From contig NZ_JABFTX010000004.1 in NCBI RefSeq assembly GCF_021404305.1, positions 186,001-250,000 on the forward strand: 64,000 bases of DNA. The letters run 5' to 3'. Of the stretch, positions 50,128 to 58,657 are shown piece by piece (position 1 is the first letter of the stretch; each line of letters starts with the position of its first letter). This stretch comes from Billgrantia ethanolica. Its GTDB lineage: Bacteria; Pseudomonadota; Gammaproteobacteria; Pseudomonadales; Halomonadaceae. The notes beneath the pieces were generated by a model, which was not told the DNA's origin, searched no databases, and was given only the letters and a program-made list of their open reading frames with translations. The position numbers were made by a program, and so were the translations under genes.

Positions 50128-50167
50128 CCCGGCGCCCCTCGCTACCGGCTGTTGGGAGAACGCAGGC

Positions 50168-52279
50168 TTACCACTTGCCATAGGTGCCTTCCTTCAGCGC
50201 GTCGTACAGGTTCGCTGCGTTGTGCTCTTCGCCGTCGTAGACCACCTTCTCGTCACCGGCTAGCTCCAGCGTCTCGCCGTTCTCCAGCTCGAACACGTAG
50301 GTGGTGTTCTTGAGGTCGTCCTCGCGCACCAGCACGCCCTGGAAGGCCTCGGGGTTGAAGCGGAAGGTGGTGCAGCCCTTGAGCTTGCTTTCGTAGGCAT
50401 CCAGGTAGAGGTCCTTGAACTGCTCGAAGGGGAACTCGGTGGGCACGTTGACCGTCTTGGAGATCGCCGAGTCGACCCACACCTGGGCCGCCGCCTGCAC
50501 CGCCACGTGCTGCTTGGGGGTGACCGCATCGGCGGTGATGAAGTAGTCCGGCAGGTCGCTCTCCACCGCGTCGCTGGCGATGAAGTGGCGGTAGGCGGCG
50601 AGCTCGAAGGAGACCACCTCCACCTGCTCCTTGGTCTTCTTGCCCGACTGGATCACGTTGCGGAAGTAGCGGTGCGAGAACGACGGCTCGATGCCGTTGG
50701 AGGCGTTGTTGCCCAGCGACAGCGAGATGGTGCCGGTCGGCGCGATGGAGCTGTGGTGGGTGAAGCGCGCGCCGTGCTCGGCGAGTGCCGCGACCAGCTC
50801 CGGCTCCACCTCGGCGACCTTCTGCATGTAGCGGCTGTAGCGCGCGTGCAGGATGCGCCCCGGTACCTTGTCGCCGATCTCGTAGCCGTCCTTCGCCAGC
50901 TCCGGGCGCTCGCGCATCATCTTCGGGGTGATCTCGAAGTCCTCGGCGAGAATCGGCGCCATGCCCTTCTCGCGAGAGAGTTCCAGCGCCTGCTTCCAGC
51001 CCTCGATGGCCAGGTTGCGGCTGACCTCCTCGGTGAAAGCCAGCGACTCGGCGGAGCCGTAGGGGATCTTGAGCATGGTCAGGGTCGAACCCAGGCCGAG
51101 GAAGCCCATGCCGTGACGACGCTTGGCCTCGATCTCGCGGCGCTGCCCGGGCAGCGGCAGGCCGCTGATCTCGACCACGTTGTCGAGCATGCGGGTGAAG
51201 ATCGCCACCACCTGGCGGTAGCGCTCCCAGTCGAAGCGCGGCTTCTTGCCGAAGGGGTCGATGACGAAGCGGGTCAGGTTGACCGAGCCCAGCAGGCAGG
51301 CGCCTTCCGGCGGCAGCGGCTGCTCGCCGCAGGGGTTGGTGGCACGGATCTCCTCGCAGAACCAGTTGTTGTTCATGCGGTTGACCTGGTCGATCAGGAT
51401 GAAGCCCGGCTCGGCGAAGTCGTAGGTGGAACGCATGATGGTGTCCCACAGCTCGCGGGCCTTGATCACCTCGACGATGCGGCAGGCCACGCGGCCTTCG
51501 GCGTCGACCGTATAGCCCTGTTCGACCACCGGCCAGTCGCGGTAGATCAGGTCCTCGGGCTTGACGTCATCCTTCTCGCCGGCGTGCAGCGGGAAGGCCA
51601 GCGGCCAGTCGGCGTCGTTCTTCACCGCCTCCATGAACTCGTCGGTGATCAGCAGCGAGAGGTTGAACTGGCGCAGCCGGCCGGCTTCACGCTTGGCCTC
51701 GATGAAGGCGCGCACGTCGGGGTGGCCGACGTCGAAGGTGCCCATCTGCGCGCCGCGGCGGCCGCCCGCCGAGGCCACGGTGAAGCACATCTTGTCGTAG
51801 ATATCCATGAACGCCAGCGGGCCGTTGGTGCCGGCGCCGGCACCGAACACGAAGGCGCCCTTGTGGCGCAGGGTGGAGAACTCGTAGCCGATGCCGCAGC
51901 CCGCCTTGAGGGTCATGCCGGCATCCACCACCGAGGAGAGGATGTCGTGCATGGAGTCGCGGATGGTGCGCGAGACGGTGCAGTTGATCAGGCTCACCGC
52001 CGGCTTGTAGTCCTCGGCGCCGGCGTTGGACATGATGCGCCCGGCGGGGATGGCACCGTTCTCCAGCGCCCAGCGGAACTTGGGCAGCCACTCCTCGGCC
52101 TTGTCGTCTTCCACCGCCGCCAGGGCGCGCGCCACACGCTCCCAGGTCGCTGCCACATCCTTGTCGACGGGGCGGCCATGACGATCCTTGAGTCGATACT
52201 TGGAGTCCCAGATATCGCGTGAGGGCGCTTGCATAGGCACCTCGTGGGATGTCTTGACGGCCTTGGTGGAAGTACTCAT
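50168..52279 (-). CDS. nrdJa: NrdJa, catalytic subunit of adenosylcobalamin-dependent (class II) ribonucleotide reductase
   Basis: The 703-residue protein has the barrel motifs of class I/II reductases: SLINCTVSRTIRDSM and LKAGCGIGYEFSTLR near residues 100-160, and ATNPCGEQPLPPEGACLLGSVNL with the radical-site cysteine of the NPCGE loop. No ATP-cone is apparent at the N-terminus. It works with or without oxygen if B12 is available. GGAG lies 8 nt before the ATG. ubiT is 37 nt upstream on the same strand, so ubiT-nrdJa-nrdJb form one operon. Confidence 0.93.
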   Translation of the reverse strand: MSTSTKAVKTSHEVPMQAPSRDIWDSKYRLKDRHGRPVDKDVAATWERVARALAAVEDDKAEEWLPKFRWALENGAIPAGRIMSNAGAEDYKPAVSLINCTVSRTIRDSMHDILSSVVDAGMTLKAGCGIGYEFSTLRHKGAFVFGAGAGTNGPLAFMDIYDKMCFTVASAGGRRGAQMGTFDVGHPDVRAFIEAKREAGRLRQFNLSLLITDEFMEAVKNDADWPLAFPLHAGEKDDVKPEDLIYRDWPVVEQGYTVDAEGRVACRIVEVIKARELWDTIMRSTYDFAEPGFILIDQVNRMNNNWFCEEIRATNPCGEQPLPPEGACLLGSVNLTRFVIDPFGKKPRFDWERYRQVVAIFTRMLDNVVEISGLPLPGQRREIEAKRRHGMGFLGLGSTLTMLKIPYGSAESLAFTEEVSRNLAIEGWKQALELSREKGMAPILAEDFEITPKMMRERPELAKDGYEIGDKVPGRILHARYSRYMQKVAEVEPELVAALAEHGARFTHHSSIAPTGTISLSLGNNASNGIEPSFSHRYFRNVIQSGKKTKEQVEVVSFELAAYRHFIASDAVESDLPDYFITADAVTPKQHVAVQAAAQVWVDSAISKTVNVPTEFPFEQFKDLYLDAYESKLKGCTTFRFNPEAFQGVLVREDDLKNTTYVFELENGETLELAGDEKVVYDGEEHNAANLYDALKEGTYGKW

Positions 52280-52316
52280 GCAGGAATCTCCAGTAAGGGT
52301 CAAAAATTCGAATCGT

Positions 52317-52799
52317 TCAACGTTCCTGGCGCGCCATGCGCTCGAAGCGCGCCAGCCAATCTCCAAGCCGGCCCTGGGCCAACCCCTCCTCGCGGCTGTC
52401 GAGCAGGTTCTTGACCATCAGGCCGAGCTCGGTGTCGCCCTCGATCACCAGGCGGCGCTGGAAGAACAGGGCGTCGGGATCCTCGCGCCGGGTCGCCAGG
52501 CACAGAAACTCGCGCCAGCCGCCGCGAATGGTGGCCTCCCCCGCCTCCGGACTGAGCCGGAAGTGCTCCGCTTCGAGGGTCAGCGTCAGCGTCATGCCCA
52601 GATCCTCGATGTGCAGCGAAATGCGCCGTCCGTCGAGCGCATCGAACTCGCCCTCGGCCAGGGGTTCGGCGAAGGTGCGGTTGAGCAGCGGCTCGATCAG
52701 CTGGCGCTTCAGGACCAGCGGCACGCGGGGGTCGATGGCGCGAATCAGGCGGGTCGGGGCGGGCGGACGTGGCAAGCGCGACAGGGATAGCGGAAGCAT
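52317..52799 (-). CDS. ubiT: UbiT, SCP2-domain accessory factor of O2-independent ubiquinone synthesis
   Basis: The 160-residue protein has an SCP2 lipid-binding fold with ISLHIEDLGMTLTLTLEAE and the YhbT/UbiT-typical DPDALFFQRRLVIEGDTELG followed by LMVKNLLDS. UbiT acts with UbiU and UbiV when ubiquinone is made without oxygen. The start at 52799 follows GGAGAG; a frame-shifted longer reading is not coding. It is 30 kb from ubiUV and heads the nrdJ operon. Confidence 0.9.
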   Translation of the reverse strand: MLPLSLSRLPRPPAPTRLIRAIDPRVPLVLKRQLIEPLLNRTFAEPLAEGEFDALDGRRISLHIEDLGMTLTLTLEAEHFRLSPEAGEATIRGGWREFLCLATRREDPDALFFQRRLVIEGDTELGLMVKNLLDSREEGLAQGRLGDWLARFERMARQER

Positions 52800-52889
52800 A
52801 GCGACTCTCCAGTGGAGCGAACCCATGGATTCGGTGCGGCCAGGTGGCCATGAAACCGATCATCCTAAGCTCGACGCCGCCTGCCCGTA

Positions 52890-52903
52890 CTGATATGCGT
52901 CAA
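52890..52903. promoter_or_regulatory. Imperfect Fnr-type box upstream of ubiT
   Basis: CTGATATGCGTCAA differs at one base from TTGAT-N4-GTCAA and is centred 97 nt before the ubiT ATG. Confidence 0.5.
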
Positions 52904-52935
52904 GCCTGTGGCACTGCCCCCAACCGGGGCCTTGG

Positions 52936-52982
52936 CTACCATATATAGCCGGACACTGGCATTCAAGCACCATATGTGGTCT
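52936..52982. promoter_or_regulatory. Paired NrdR boxes upstream of ubiT-nrdJ
   Basis: Box 1 has the core CCATATATAG (52939-52948) and box 2 is GCACCATATGTGGTCT (52967-52982). Their centres are 31 bp apart, matching NrdR spacing, and box 2 shares CACCATATGT with the box upstream of nrdD. Confidence 0.72.
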
Positions 52983-53014
52983 TTATTTTAACGCTAGGGC
53001 TTGTATTTTGGTAA

Positions 53015-54559
53015 CTACTTGATCCCCAAGCGGCGTGCCAGCTTGTGCAGATTGCTGGGGTCCACAGCGAGCCGGCGGGAGGCATTCGCCCAGCTCCCGT
53101 CGCATGCCGCCAGCGCCTGGCGAATCGCCCGTCGCTGGGCGTTTTCGACCTGACGGCGCAGCGGTTCGACGCCATGCGTCGCCGACTCCAGGATGTCGGG
53201 TGCGCGTGAATCGGCTTTCAACGATTCGTCCTTCAACGCTTCGCCATGGGGCAGGTCGAGCCACTCCGGTACCAGGGTGACGATGTCGTCGCGCCGGGCA
53301 CCGTGTCCCAGCGCCTTGATCGCCGCCCGGCTGATCACGTGCTCCAGCTCACGTACGTTGCCCGGCCAGTGATAGCCAAGCAGCGCCGCCTCGGCCCTCG
53401 GCGCCAGGCGCAGGCTGCGCACACCGAGCCTGGCGCGGTTGATCTCGAGGAAATGCCCGGCCAGCACCAGCACGTCGCTACCACGCTCGCGCAGCGGTGG
53501 GATGGCGACGGGATAGACCGACAGCCGATGGTAGAGGTCGGCGCGGAACAGGCCGTCGCGCACACCGTCGGCCAGCTGGCGGTTGGTGGCGGCGATGATG
53601 CGCACGTCGACCCGGCGCGGGGTGTCCTCGCCCAGGCGCTGCACCTCGCCGTTCTGCAGCGCGCGCAGCAGCTTGGCCTGGATCGGCAGCGGCAGCTCGC
53701 CCACCTCGTCGAGAAACAGGGTGCCGCCATCGGCTGCCTCGAAGCGCCCCGCCCGATCCGCCGTAGCGCCGGAGAAGGCTCCCTTGATGTGACCGAACAG
53801 CTCACTCTCGGCCAGGGTTTCGGGTAGCGCCGCACAGTTGACCTGCACCAGCGGTTGATCGCGCCGCGACGAGCGCTGATGGAGCCGTCGGGCGAACAGC
53901 TCCTTGCCCACCCCGGTCTCGCCCATCAGCAGTACCGGCAGGTCCGCTTCCGCCACCACGTCGAGCTCGTGCAGCAGTCGCTGCAGTTCGGCGCTGTGGC
54001 CGAGGATCTCGCCACCCTCGCCCGGCTCGACATGGGCGATGCCACCATGGTCCGCCATGCGCAGCGCGCGCACCTCCTGCTCCAGGCGCGAGACGCGCAC
54101 CGCGGCCTCCACCAGCAGTGCATAGCGCTCCAGCGCCGTACAGGCGGTCTCGTCGAAGGTACCCGCCACCAGCGCATCCAGGGTCAGCACGCCCCACGGC
54201 TCGCCCTCCACGTGCAGACTGATGCCCATGCAGTCGTGCACGTGCAGCGGCTCCCCCGGCTGCTGCTCGACCAGACCGTCGTAGGGATCGGGCAGGCCGG
54301 AATCCGGCGGAAACAGGGTCGAGCGGCGGCTGGTGAGGATGGTGGCCAGGCGCGGGTGACGCGCCACCTCGAAGCGCCGCCCCAGCGCCTCACGTACCAG
54401 CCCATCCACCGCCACCGGCGCCAGTACGTCCTGCTGCAACCGCAGCAGGCACACCGCACCGCAGCGAAAGCCTTCGCGCAGCGTGCGGACCAGACGCTGC
54501 AGGCGCACGGCGCTGGGCAGATCGGCCGTCAGGTCGGCCAGCAGGGAATCATCGAGCAT
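53015..54559 (-). CDS. norR: NorR, NO-sensing sigma-54 activator
   Basis: The 514-residue protein has an N-terminal GAF domain (to about residue 180), an AAA+ domain with [15 protein letters not shown] (Walker A) and [15 protein letters not shown], where the sigma-54 contact loop reads GAFSGA instead of the usual GAFTGA, and a Fis-type HTH at the end ([26 protein letters not shown]). NorR of E. coli binds NO at iron in the GAF domain. It is divergent from the RIC gene, with three NorR-type sites in between. The ATG at 54559 lacks a good ribosome binding site. Confidence 0.92.
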   Translation of the reverse strand: MLDDSLLADLTADLPSAVRLQRLVRTLREGFRCGAVCLLRLQQDVLAPVAVDGLVREALGRRFEVARHPRLATILTSRRSTLFPPDSGLPDPYDGLVEQQPGEPLHVHDCMGISLHVEGEPWGVLTLDALVAGTFDETACTALERYALLVEAAVRVSRLEQEVRALRMADHGGIAHVEPGEGGEILGHSAELQRLLHELDVVAEADLPVLLMGETGVGKELFARRLHQRSSRRDQPLVQVNCAALPETLAESELFGHIKGAFSGATADRAGRFEAADGGTLFLDEVGELPLPIQAKLLRALQNGEVQRLGEDTPRRVDVRIIAATNRQLADGVRDGLFRADLYHRLSVYPVAIPPLRERGSDVLVLAGHFLEINRARLGVRSLRLAPRAEAALLGYHWPGNVRELEHVISRAAIKALGHGARRDDIVTLVPEWLDLPHGEALKDESLKADSRAPDILESATHGVEPLRRQVENAQRRAIRQALAACDGSWANASRRLAVDPSNLHKLARRLGIK

Positions 54560-54560
54560 G

Positions 54561-54615
54561 GTCAATAATACCAATCAGGGTGAATTTAACCCTATCACGA
54601 TGAGGTAAATTTAAC
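54561..54615. promoter_or_regulatory. Three NorR-type enhancer sites
   Basis: GTCAATAATAC (54561-54571), GTGAATTTAAC (54580-54590) and GTAAATTTAAC (54605-54615) each fit GT-N7-AC, the NorR core, and number three as in the E. coli norVW enhancer. They lie 45-100 bp upstream of a -24/-12 promoter. Confidence 0.72.
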
Positions 54616-54657
54616 CATAACCACCGTATATCATTGAAAAGCAAACAAGAAAAAACA

Positions 54658-54673
54658 TGGCATGGCGCTTGCT
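54658..54673 (+). promoter_or_regulatory. Sigma-54 promoter of the RIC gene
   Basis: TGGCATGGCGCTTGCT has GG and GC separated by exactly 10 bases and matches the TGGCAC-N5-TTGC consensus at nearly every position. It lies 38 nt before the RIC ATG, downstream of the NorR-type sites. Confidence 0.85.
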
Positions 54674-54711
54674 CTGTACAGAATGACATCCCAATTGCAG
54701 AGGAACTTCGT

Positions 54712-55368
54712 ATGAACCTGTCCGATCAGACCGTTGGCCGTATCGCCCTGTCACTGCCCGGCGCGACTCGCATCTTCCACATCCACAACATCGACTTCTG
54801 CTGCGGTGGGCGCATCAGCCTGCGTCAGGCCGCCGAGCGCGCCGGCCTGCATGTCGACAAGCTCGTGGCCGAACTCGAGGCGCTGCCGGCAGCCAGCAGC
54901 GAGCAGCGCGACTGGCGCGAGGCCAGCAACGACGAGCTCATCGAGCACATCCTGACCCGCTATCATGACGTGCATCGTCAGCAGCTGCCCGAGCTGATCC
55001 GCATGGCGCGGCGAGTGGAGCAGGTCCACGGCGAGCGCGAAAGCTGCCCCAACGGGCTGGCCGACCTGCTGATGGACATCCATCAGGAGATGGAGAGTCA
55101 CATGCAGAAGGAGGAACAGATCCTGTTCCCCATGCTGCGCAGCGGCATGGGCGCCCAGGCTCAGGGGCCGATCGCGGTGATGCGCCACGAGCACGACGAC
55201 CACGGCGAAAACCTGGAGCAGGTGATGCTGCTCACCGACGACATCACCCCGCCCAAGGGCGCCTGCACCACCTGGCGCGCCCTCTACACCGGCCTGCGCG
55301 AGTTCCGCGAAGATCTGATGGAGCACATCCATCTGGAGAACAATCTGCTGTTCGAACGGGCCGGCTGA
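54712..55368 (+). CDS. ytfE: RIC/YtfE-type di-iron protein for iron-sulfur cluster repair
   Basis: The 218-residue protein has the N-terminal ScdA-type segment RIFHIHNIDFCCGGRISL (two cysteines) and a hemerythrin-like four-helix bundle with H-E ligands in LTRYHDVHRQQLPEL, MDIHQEMESHMQKEEQILFP, MRHEHDDHGENLEQ and MEHIHLENNLLFERA. RIC proteins repair clusters damaged by NO. AGAGGA lies 7 nt before the ATG. NorR sites and a sigma-54 promoter upstream indicate direct NO control. Confidence 0.94.
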   Translation: MNLSDQTVGRIALSLPGATRIFHIHNIDFCCGGRISLRQAAERAGLHVDKLVAELEALPAASSEQRDWREASNDELIEHILTRYHDVHRQQLPELIRMARRVEQVHGERESCPNGLADLLMDIHQEMESHMQKEEQILFPMLRSGMGAQAQGPIAVMRHEHDDHGENLEQVMLLTDDITPPKGACTTWRALYTGLREFREDLMEHIHLENNLLFERAG

Positions 55369-55400
55369 GAAAGCATCTCCCCAGGCACAGCAGCTACGCA

Positions 55401-55423
55401 AACGGCGCCACGCGGGCGCCGTT
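55401..55423. terminator. Bidirectional hairpin between RIC and hemN
   Basis: AACGGCGCC (55401-55409) pairs with GGCGCCGTT (55415-55423) around a 5-base loop, between the convergent RIC and hemN genes, followed by GTATTTC on the plus strand. Confidence 0.75.
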
Positions 55424-55440
55424 GTATTTCGGTGGGTAGA

Positions 55441-56826
55441 TTAGACGGTGCGCGAGAAACGTCCTTCGTTGGGTTTGAGGTAGGCGTCGAAGGCCATGGC
55501 CATGTTGCGCATCATCAGACGCCCGGCGGGCAGCACTTCGATGGCATCATCATTGATGGCCAGCAGGCCGTCGGCCTGCATCTCCTCGAGCTGGTCCAGG
55601 GCATCGGCGAAATAGTCGCGGAAGACGATGTCGTGGCGCGCCTCGATGTTGGCGAAATCGATGCGCCCGTGGCACATCAGGGCGTTGATCACGTCGCGGC
55701 GCAGGCGGTCGTCGTCGTTGAGCCGATAGCCGCGCATCACCGGCAGGCGCCCCGCCTCCAGGCGCGCCTGGTACTGGGCGGTCTCCTTGACGTTCTGGCT
55801 GTAGCTGTCGCCGACCTTGCCGATGGAGGTGATGCCCAGGCCGATCATGTCGCAGTCGGCATGGGTGGAGTAGCCCTGGAAGTTGCGCTGCAGAGTGCCG
55901 TTCTCCCTGGCCAGGGTCAGCTCGTCGTCGGGCAGGGCGAAGTGATCCATGCCGATGTAGACGTAGCCGGCGGCGGTTAGGCGGCGAATGGTGAGTTCGA
56001 GAAGTTCCAGCTTGCGCTCCGGCGGCGGCATGTCCTCGGGGCGGATCAGGCGCTGGGCCTTGAACAGCTCGGGCAAGTGGGCGTAGCTGTAGCTGGCGAT
56101 GCGGTCGGGGCGCAGGGCGATGATCTTGTCCAGCGTAGTGTCGAAACTCGCCACCGTCTGCAGCGGCAGGCCGTAGATCAGGTCCACGCTGACCGACTGG
56201 AAGCCGGCCTCGCGGGCGGCGGCCACCAGTTCGACCACCTGCTCCTCGCTCTGCAGGCGGTTGACCGCCTTCTGCACGTCGGTGTCGAAGTCCTGCACGC
56301 CGAAGCTCAGCCGATTGAAGCCGAGGTCGTGCAGCTCATGGATCTGTGCCGGCGTGACCGTGCGCGGATCCACCTCCAGCGAGAACTCGCGCTCCTCCAC
56401 CGGGGCGAAATGGAACGCCTCGTCGAGGGCCGCCATCAGCTCGCCGAGCTGGGCATTGCTCAGGTAGGTGGGCGTGCCGCCACCCAGGTGCAGCTGGGTC
56501 ATACGGCGGGTCTCGTCGAACAACGCCCCCTGAACGCCGATCTCCTGCTTCAGCCAGTCCAGATACTCCGCCGCACGCTCGGTATTGTGCGTGATGATCT
56601 TGTTGCAGGCACAGTAGTAGCACAGGCTCTTGCAGAACGGGATATGCACGTAGACCGACAGCGGCTTGGGCGAGGCGACCCGGTTGCTGCGCTCGGCGGC
56701 GGCGCGGTAGTCATCCTCGGCAAAGGCCGCATGAAACTGCGGCGCCGTGGGATAGGAGGTGTAACGGGGCCCGGGGCGGTCGTACTTCTCCACCAGGGGG
56801 CGATTGAACAGCAGCTCGTCTTGCAT
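55441..56826 (-). CDS. hemN: Oxygen-independent coproporphyrinogen III oxidase
   Basis: The 461-residue protein has the RPGPRYTSYPTAPQF start and the radical SAM site CKSLCYYCACNK (CxxxCxxCxC) typical of true HemN, then GGGTPTYLS and FNRLSFGVQDF. It makes protoporphyrinogen without oxygen, needed for haem b and c of denitrification enzymes. The ATG at 56826 fits this start; upstream codons are unlike the family. It follows nnrS copy 2 by 70 nt and is probably co-transcribed. Confidence 0.95.
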   Translation of the reverse strand: MQDELLFNRPLVEKYDRPGPRYTSYPTAPQFHAAFAEDDYRAAAERSNRVASPKPLSVYVHIPFCKSLCYYCACNKIITHNTERAAEYLDWLKQEIGVQGALFDETRRMTQLHLGGGTPTYLSNAQLGELMAALDEAFHFAPVEEREFSLEVDPRTVTPAQIHELHDLGFNRLSFGVQDFDTDVQKAVNRLQSEEQVVELVAAAREAGFQSVSVDLIYGLPLQTVASFDTTLDKIIALRPDRIASYSYAHLPELFKAQRLIRPEDMPPPERKLELLELTIRRLTAAGYVYIGMDHFALPDDELTLARENGTLQRNFQGYSTHADCDMIGLGITSIGKVGDSYSQNVKETAQYQARLEAGRLPVMRGYRLNDDDRLRRDVINALMCHGRIDFANIEARHDIVFRDYFADALDQLEEMQADGLLAINDDAIEVLPAGRLMMRNMAMAFDAYLKPNEGRFSRTV

Positions 56827-56896
56827 GATCGACTTCGACCTCTTGAAACCTCGGCATGGGACTCGCCATGCCCAATGCCAGTGAGTATGACATCGG

Positions 56897-58114
56897 CTAT
56901 CGCCAGCGTCTCGGCAGCTCGCCCCTCTCTTGTCCCGAGTCAAGTTTGCTTATCTCAGGCGACGGCAACCGGCGAATCCACACCCACAGCCGCCAGGCCA
57001 CCAGCAGCCAGCCCAGGCTCCAGGCCAGCGCCGAGGCCCACAGCAGCAGCAGCCAGGCACTGCCGGCATCGATGGCCCATAGGCGAAGAACCGCTGCCGT
57101 GGCGAACAGCCCGGCCAGCGGCAGCAGCACTCTCTCCCGCTGCGGGCGGCCTTTGGCACGCAGAATCACGTGGCGCAGCATGATGGCGCTGGCCAGGGTA
57201 CCCAGCGCCCCCGCGGTGAAGGCGTGCAGCGCCGTGCTGGCATGCTGCGGCGCCCACCAGCTGCGCGCCAGCAGCACCAGGCCGATGGCCAGCCAGGCAT
57301 AGCCCAGCATCAGCACCTGCAGGTCCGGCCGCTCGCGGCAGCCAAACGGTCGCCAGTGCCAGATGCGAGTCAGCACCAGCAGGCCCGCCGCCAGCACCAG
57401 CAAGGCCGCCAACGGGCGCAGCAGGTCGAGCAGCATGACGAAGGGCGCCAGCCCCAGCAGCACGATCAGCGCCGCCTCCAGGCGCGGCTGCACACCCACC
57501 CCGGCCTGGCGAAACTCTCGTGCGAAGTAGCCGTTGACGGCCGGAACGATGACGCGTCCGCCCATGAAGGTCATCAGCAGTACCAGCCACAGCACGCTCT
57601 GATGCATCAACGGCGCGGTGGTCGGCATGTCGTCGAGGTAGCGCCAGATCAGAGTCACCACCGCCAGCAGGCAGATCATGCCCAGCAGCGGCGACAGCAG
57701 CCGATTGCGCCACTTCTTGGCGGCAATGAAGCGTGGCACCAGGCGCCCGGCTACCCACAGCGCGAAGGCAGCGTCGGCCAGCGAGGCCACCACGGCGCCC
57801 GGCCAGGTCAGCACACCCACTCGACCCAGTAGCCAGAGCGCTACCAGCATGGCCAGTTGGCGGCGTGGCACCGGCCCCAGCAGGTAGCCGGCGATTACCG
57901 CCAGGGCAAAGCCGAACAGCATCTCGCGCGCATGTGCCGACGGTGTCGCCAGTTGCACCACTTCCCAGCCGTGATAAAGCGCCAACAGCGAGAGCGGCAC
58001 CATCAGGGCGGCATGCAAGGCCGACAAGGGGAACAGCCAGCGCCAGGCCGGGAGCCGTAGCTCCCTCGACTGGGGGTCCGGTGCGAACGTAGACTTGGCA
58101 AAGTTTTTAAACAT
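56897..58114 (-). CDS. nnrS: NnrS family membrane protein, copy 2
   Basis: The 405-residue protein has about twelve hydrophobic segments and NnrS landmarks: WRWLFPLSALHAALMVPLSLLAL, HAREMLFGFALAVIAGYLLGPV and HAFTAGALGTLASAIMLRHVILRAKGR. It is only distantly like copy 1 (9717). An NsrR-type palindrome covers the ATG and no ribosome binding site is visible before it, so the mRNA may be leaderless, or the real start may be further in. Confidence 0.85.
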   Translation of the reverse strand: MFKNFAKSTFAPDPQSRELRLPAWRWLFPLSALHAALMVPLSLLALYHGWEVVQLATPSAHAREMLFGFALAVIAGYLLGPVPRRQLAMLVALWLLGRVGVLTWPGAVVASLADAAFALWVAGRLVPRFIAAKKWRNRLLSPLLGMICLLAVVTLIWRYLDDMPTTAPLMHQSVLWLVLLMTFMGGRVIVPAVNGYFAREFRQAGVGVQPRLEAALIVLLGLAPFVMLLDLLRPLAALLVLAAGLLVLTRIWHWRPFGCRERPDLQVLMLGYAWLAIGLVLLARSWWAPQHASTALHAFTAGALGTLASAIMLRHVILRAKGRPQRERVLLPLAGLFATAAVLRLWAIDAGSAWLLLLWASALAWSLGWLLVAWRLWVWIRRLPSPEISKLDSGQERGELPRRWR

Positions 58115-58132
58115 GTATATAAAATACTACTT
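58110..58132. promoter_or_regulatory. NsrR-type operator over the nnrS copy 2 start
   Basis: Halves AACATGTATAT and AAATACTACTT around one central A each match the consensus at 9/11. The ATG of nnrS copy 2 lies within it. Confidence 0.6.
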
Positions 58133-58195
58133 AGAACGAGCGCGCGAAACTACGTTACGGAAAATCGCGGGGCTACGGAAATTAGCGAGGGTGCC

Positions 58196-58618
58196 ATGAG
58201 AGAAACCGCGCTACGCCTCGGCTGGCGAATGCTTGCTTATGGTGCCATCGGCCTGGGAGCCGCCGGGCTGGTGGTGCCGCTGTTGCCGACCACCCCTTTT
58301 CTGTTGCTGGCCGCCTGGGCGGCGCCCAAGGGTTCGCCACGCCTGGCACAGTGGCTATGGCACCATCCACGACTGGGCCCGCCGCTGCATGCCTGGCGCG
58401 AGCAGCGGGCCATTGCCAGAGGGACGAAGCGACTCGCCGTCGCTCTGCTTGCTCTTAGTTGGCTGGTACTATGGATCGGCGGTGCACCCGGTTTCGTGCT
58501 GGGAACGACAGTGGCGATTTTTGGCTGTGTGGCCACCTTCATACTCACGCGACCCGATGCCACAGCCCTGCCCAGCGCAAACCAGCAACGAAGCAGTGTT
58601 ATGATAAGAAGATGTTAG
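58196..58618 (+). CDS. DUF454 (YbaN-like) inner membrane protein
   Basis: The 140-residue protein has two to three hydrophobic helices and the DUF454 pattern GLGAAGLVVPLLPTTPFLLLAAW followed by HPRLGPPLHAWREQRAIARGTK. The family's function is unknown, though it is often found near haem or NO genes. It ends 39 nt before nsrR and may share its transcript. The ATG lies in GTGCCATGAGAG with a weak ribosome binding site (GAGG at 9 nt). Confidence 0.8.
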   Translation: MRETALRLGWRMLAYGAIGLGAAGLVVPLLPTTPFLLLAAWAAPKGSPRLAQWLWHHPRLGPPLHAWREQRAIARGTKRLAVALLALSWLVLWIGGAPGFVLGTTVAIFGCVATFILTRPDATALPSANQQRSSVMIRRC

Positions 58619-58628
58619 CGTACTTCAA

Positions 58629-58642
58629 TTGACGCCCATCAA
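58629..58642. promoter_or_regulatory. Fnr/Dnr-type box just upstream of nsrR
   Basis: TTGACGCCCATCAA fits TTGAC-N4-ATCAA fully, but lies only 15 nt before the nsrR ATG, so it could act as a repressor site or be fortuitous. Confidence 0.45.
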
Positions 58643-58657
58643 GACAGGCCGAACTTC

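Noticed and set aside
49984..50181. A 65-codon frame through repeat copy C, and similar frames through copies A and B (SVQG-x-IYSASS-like peptides)
   Set aside because: The peptides are by-products of the conserved repeat. Changes follow base pairing and not codon positions, and starts are not conserved.
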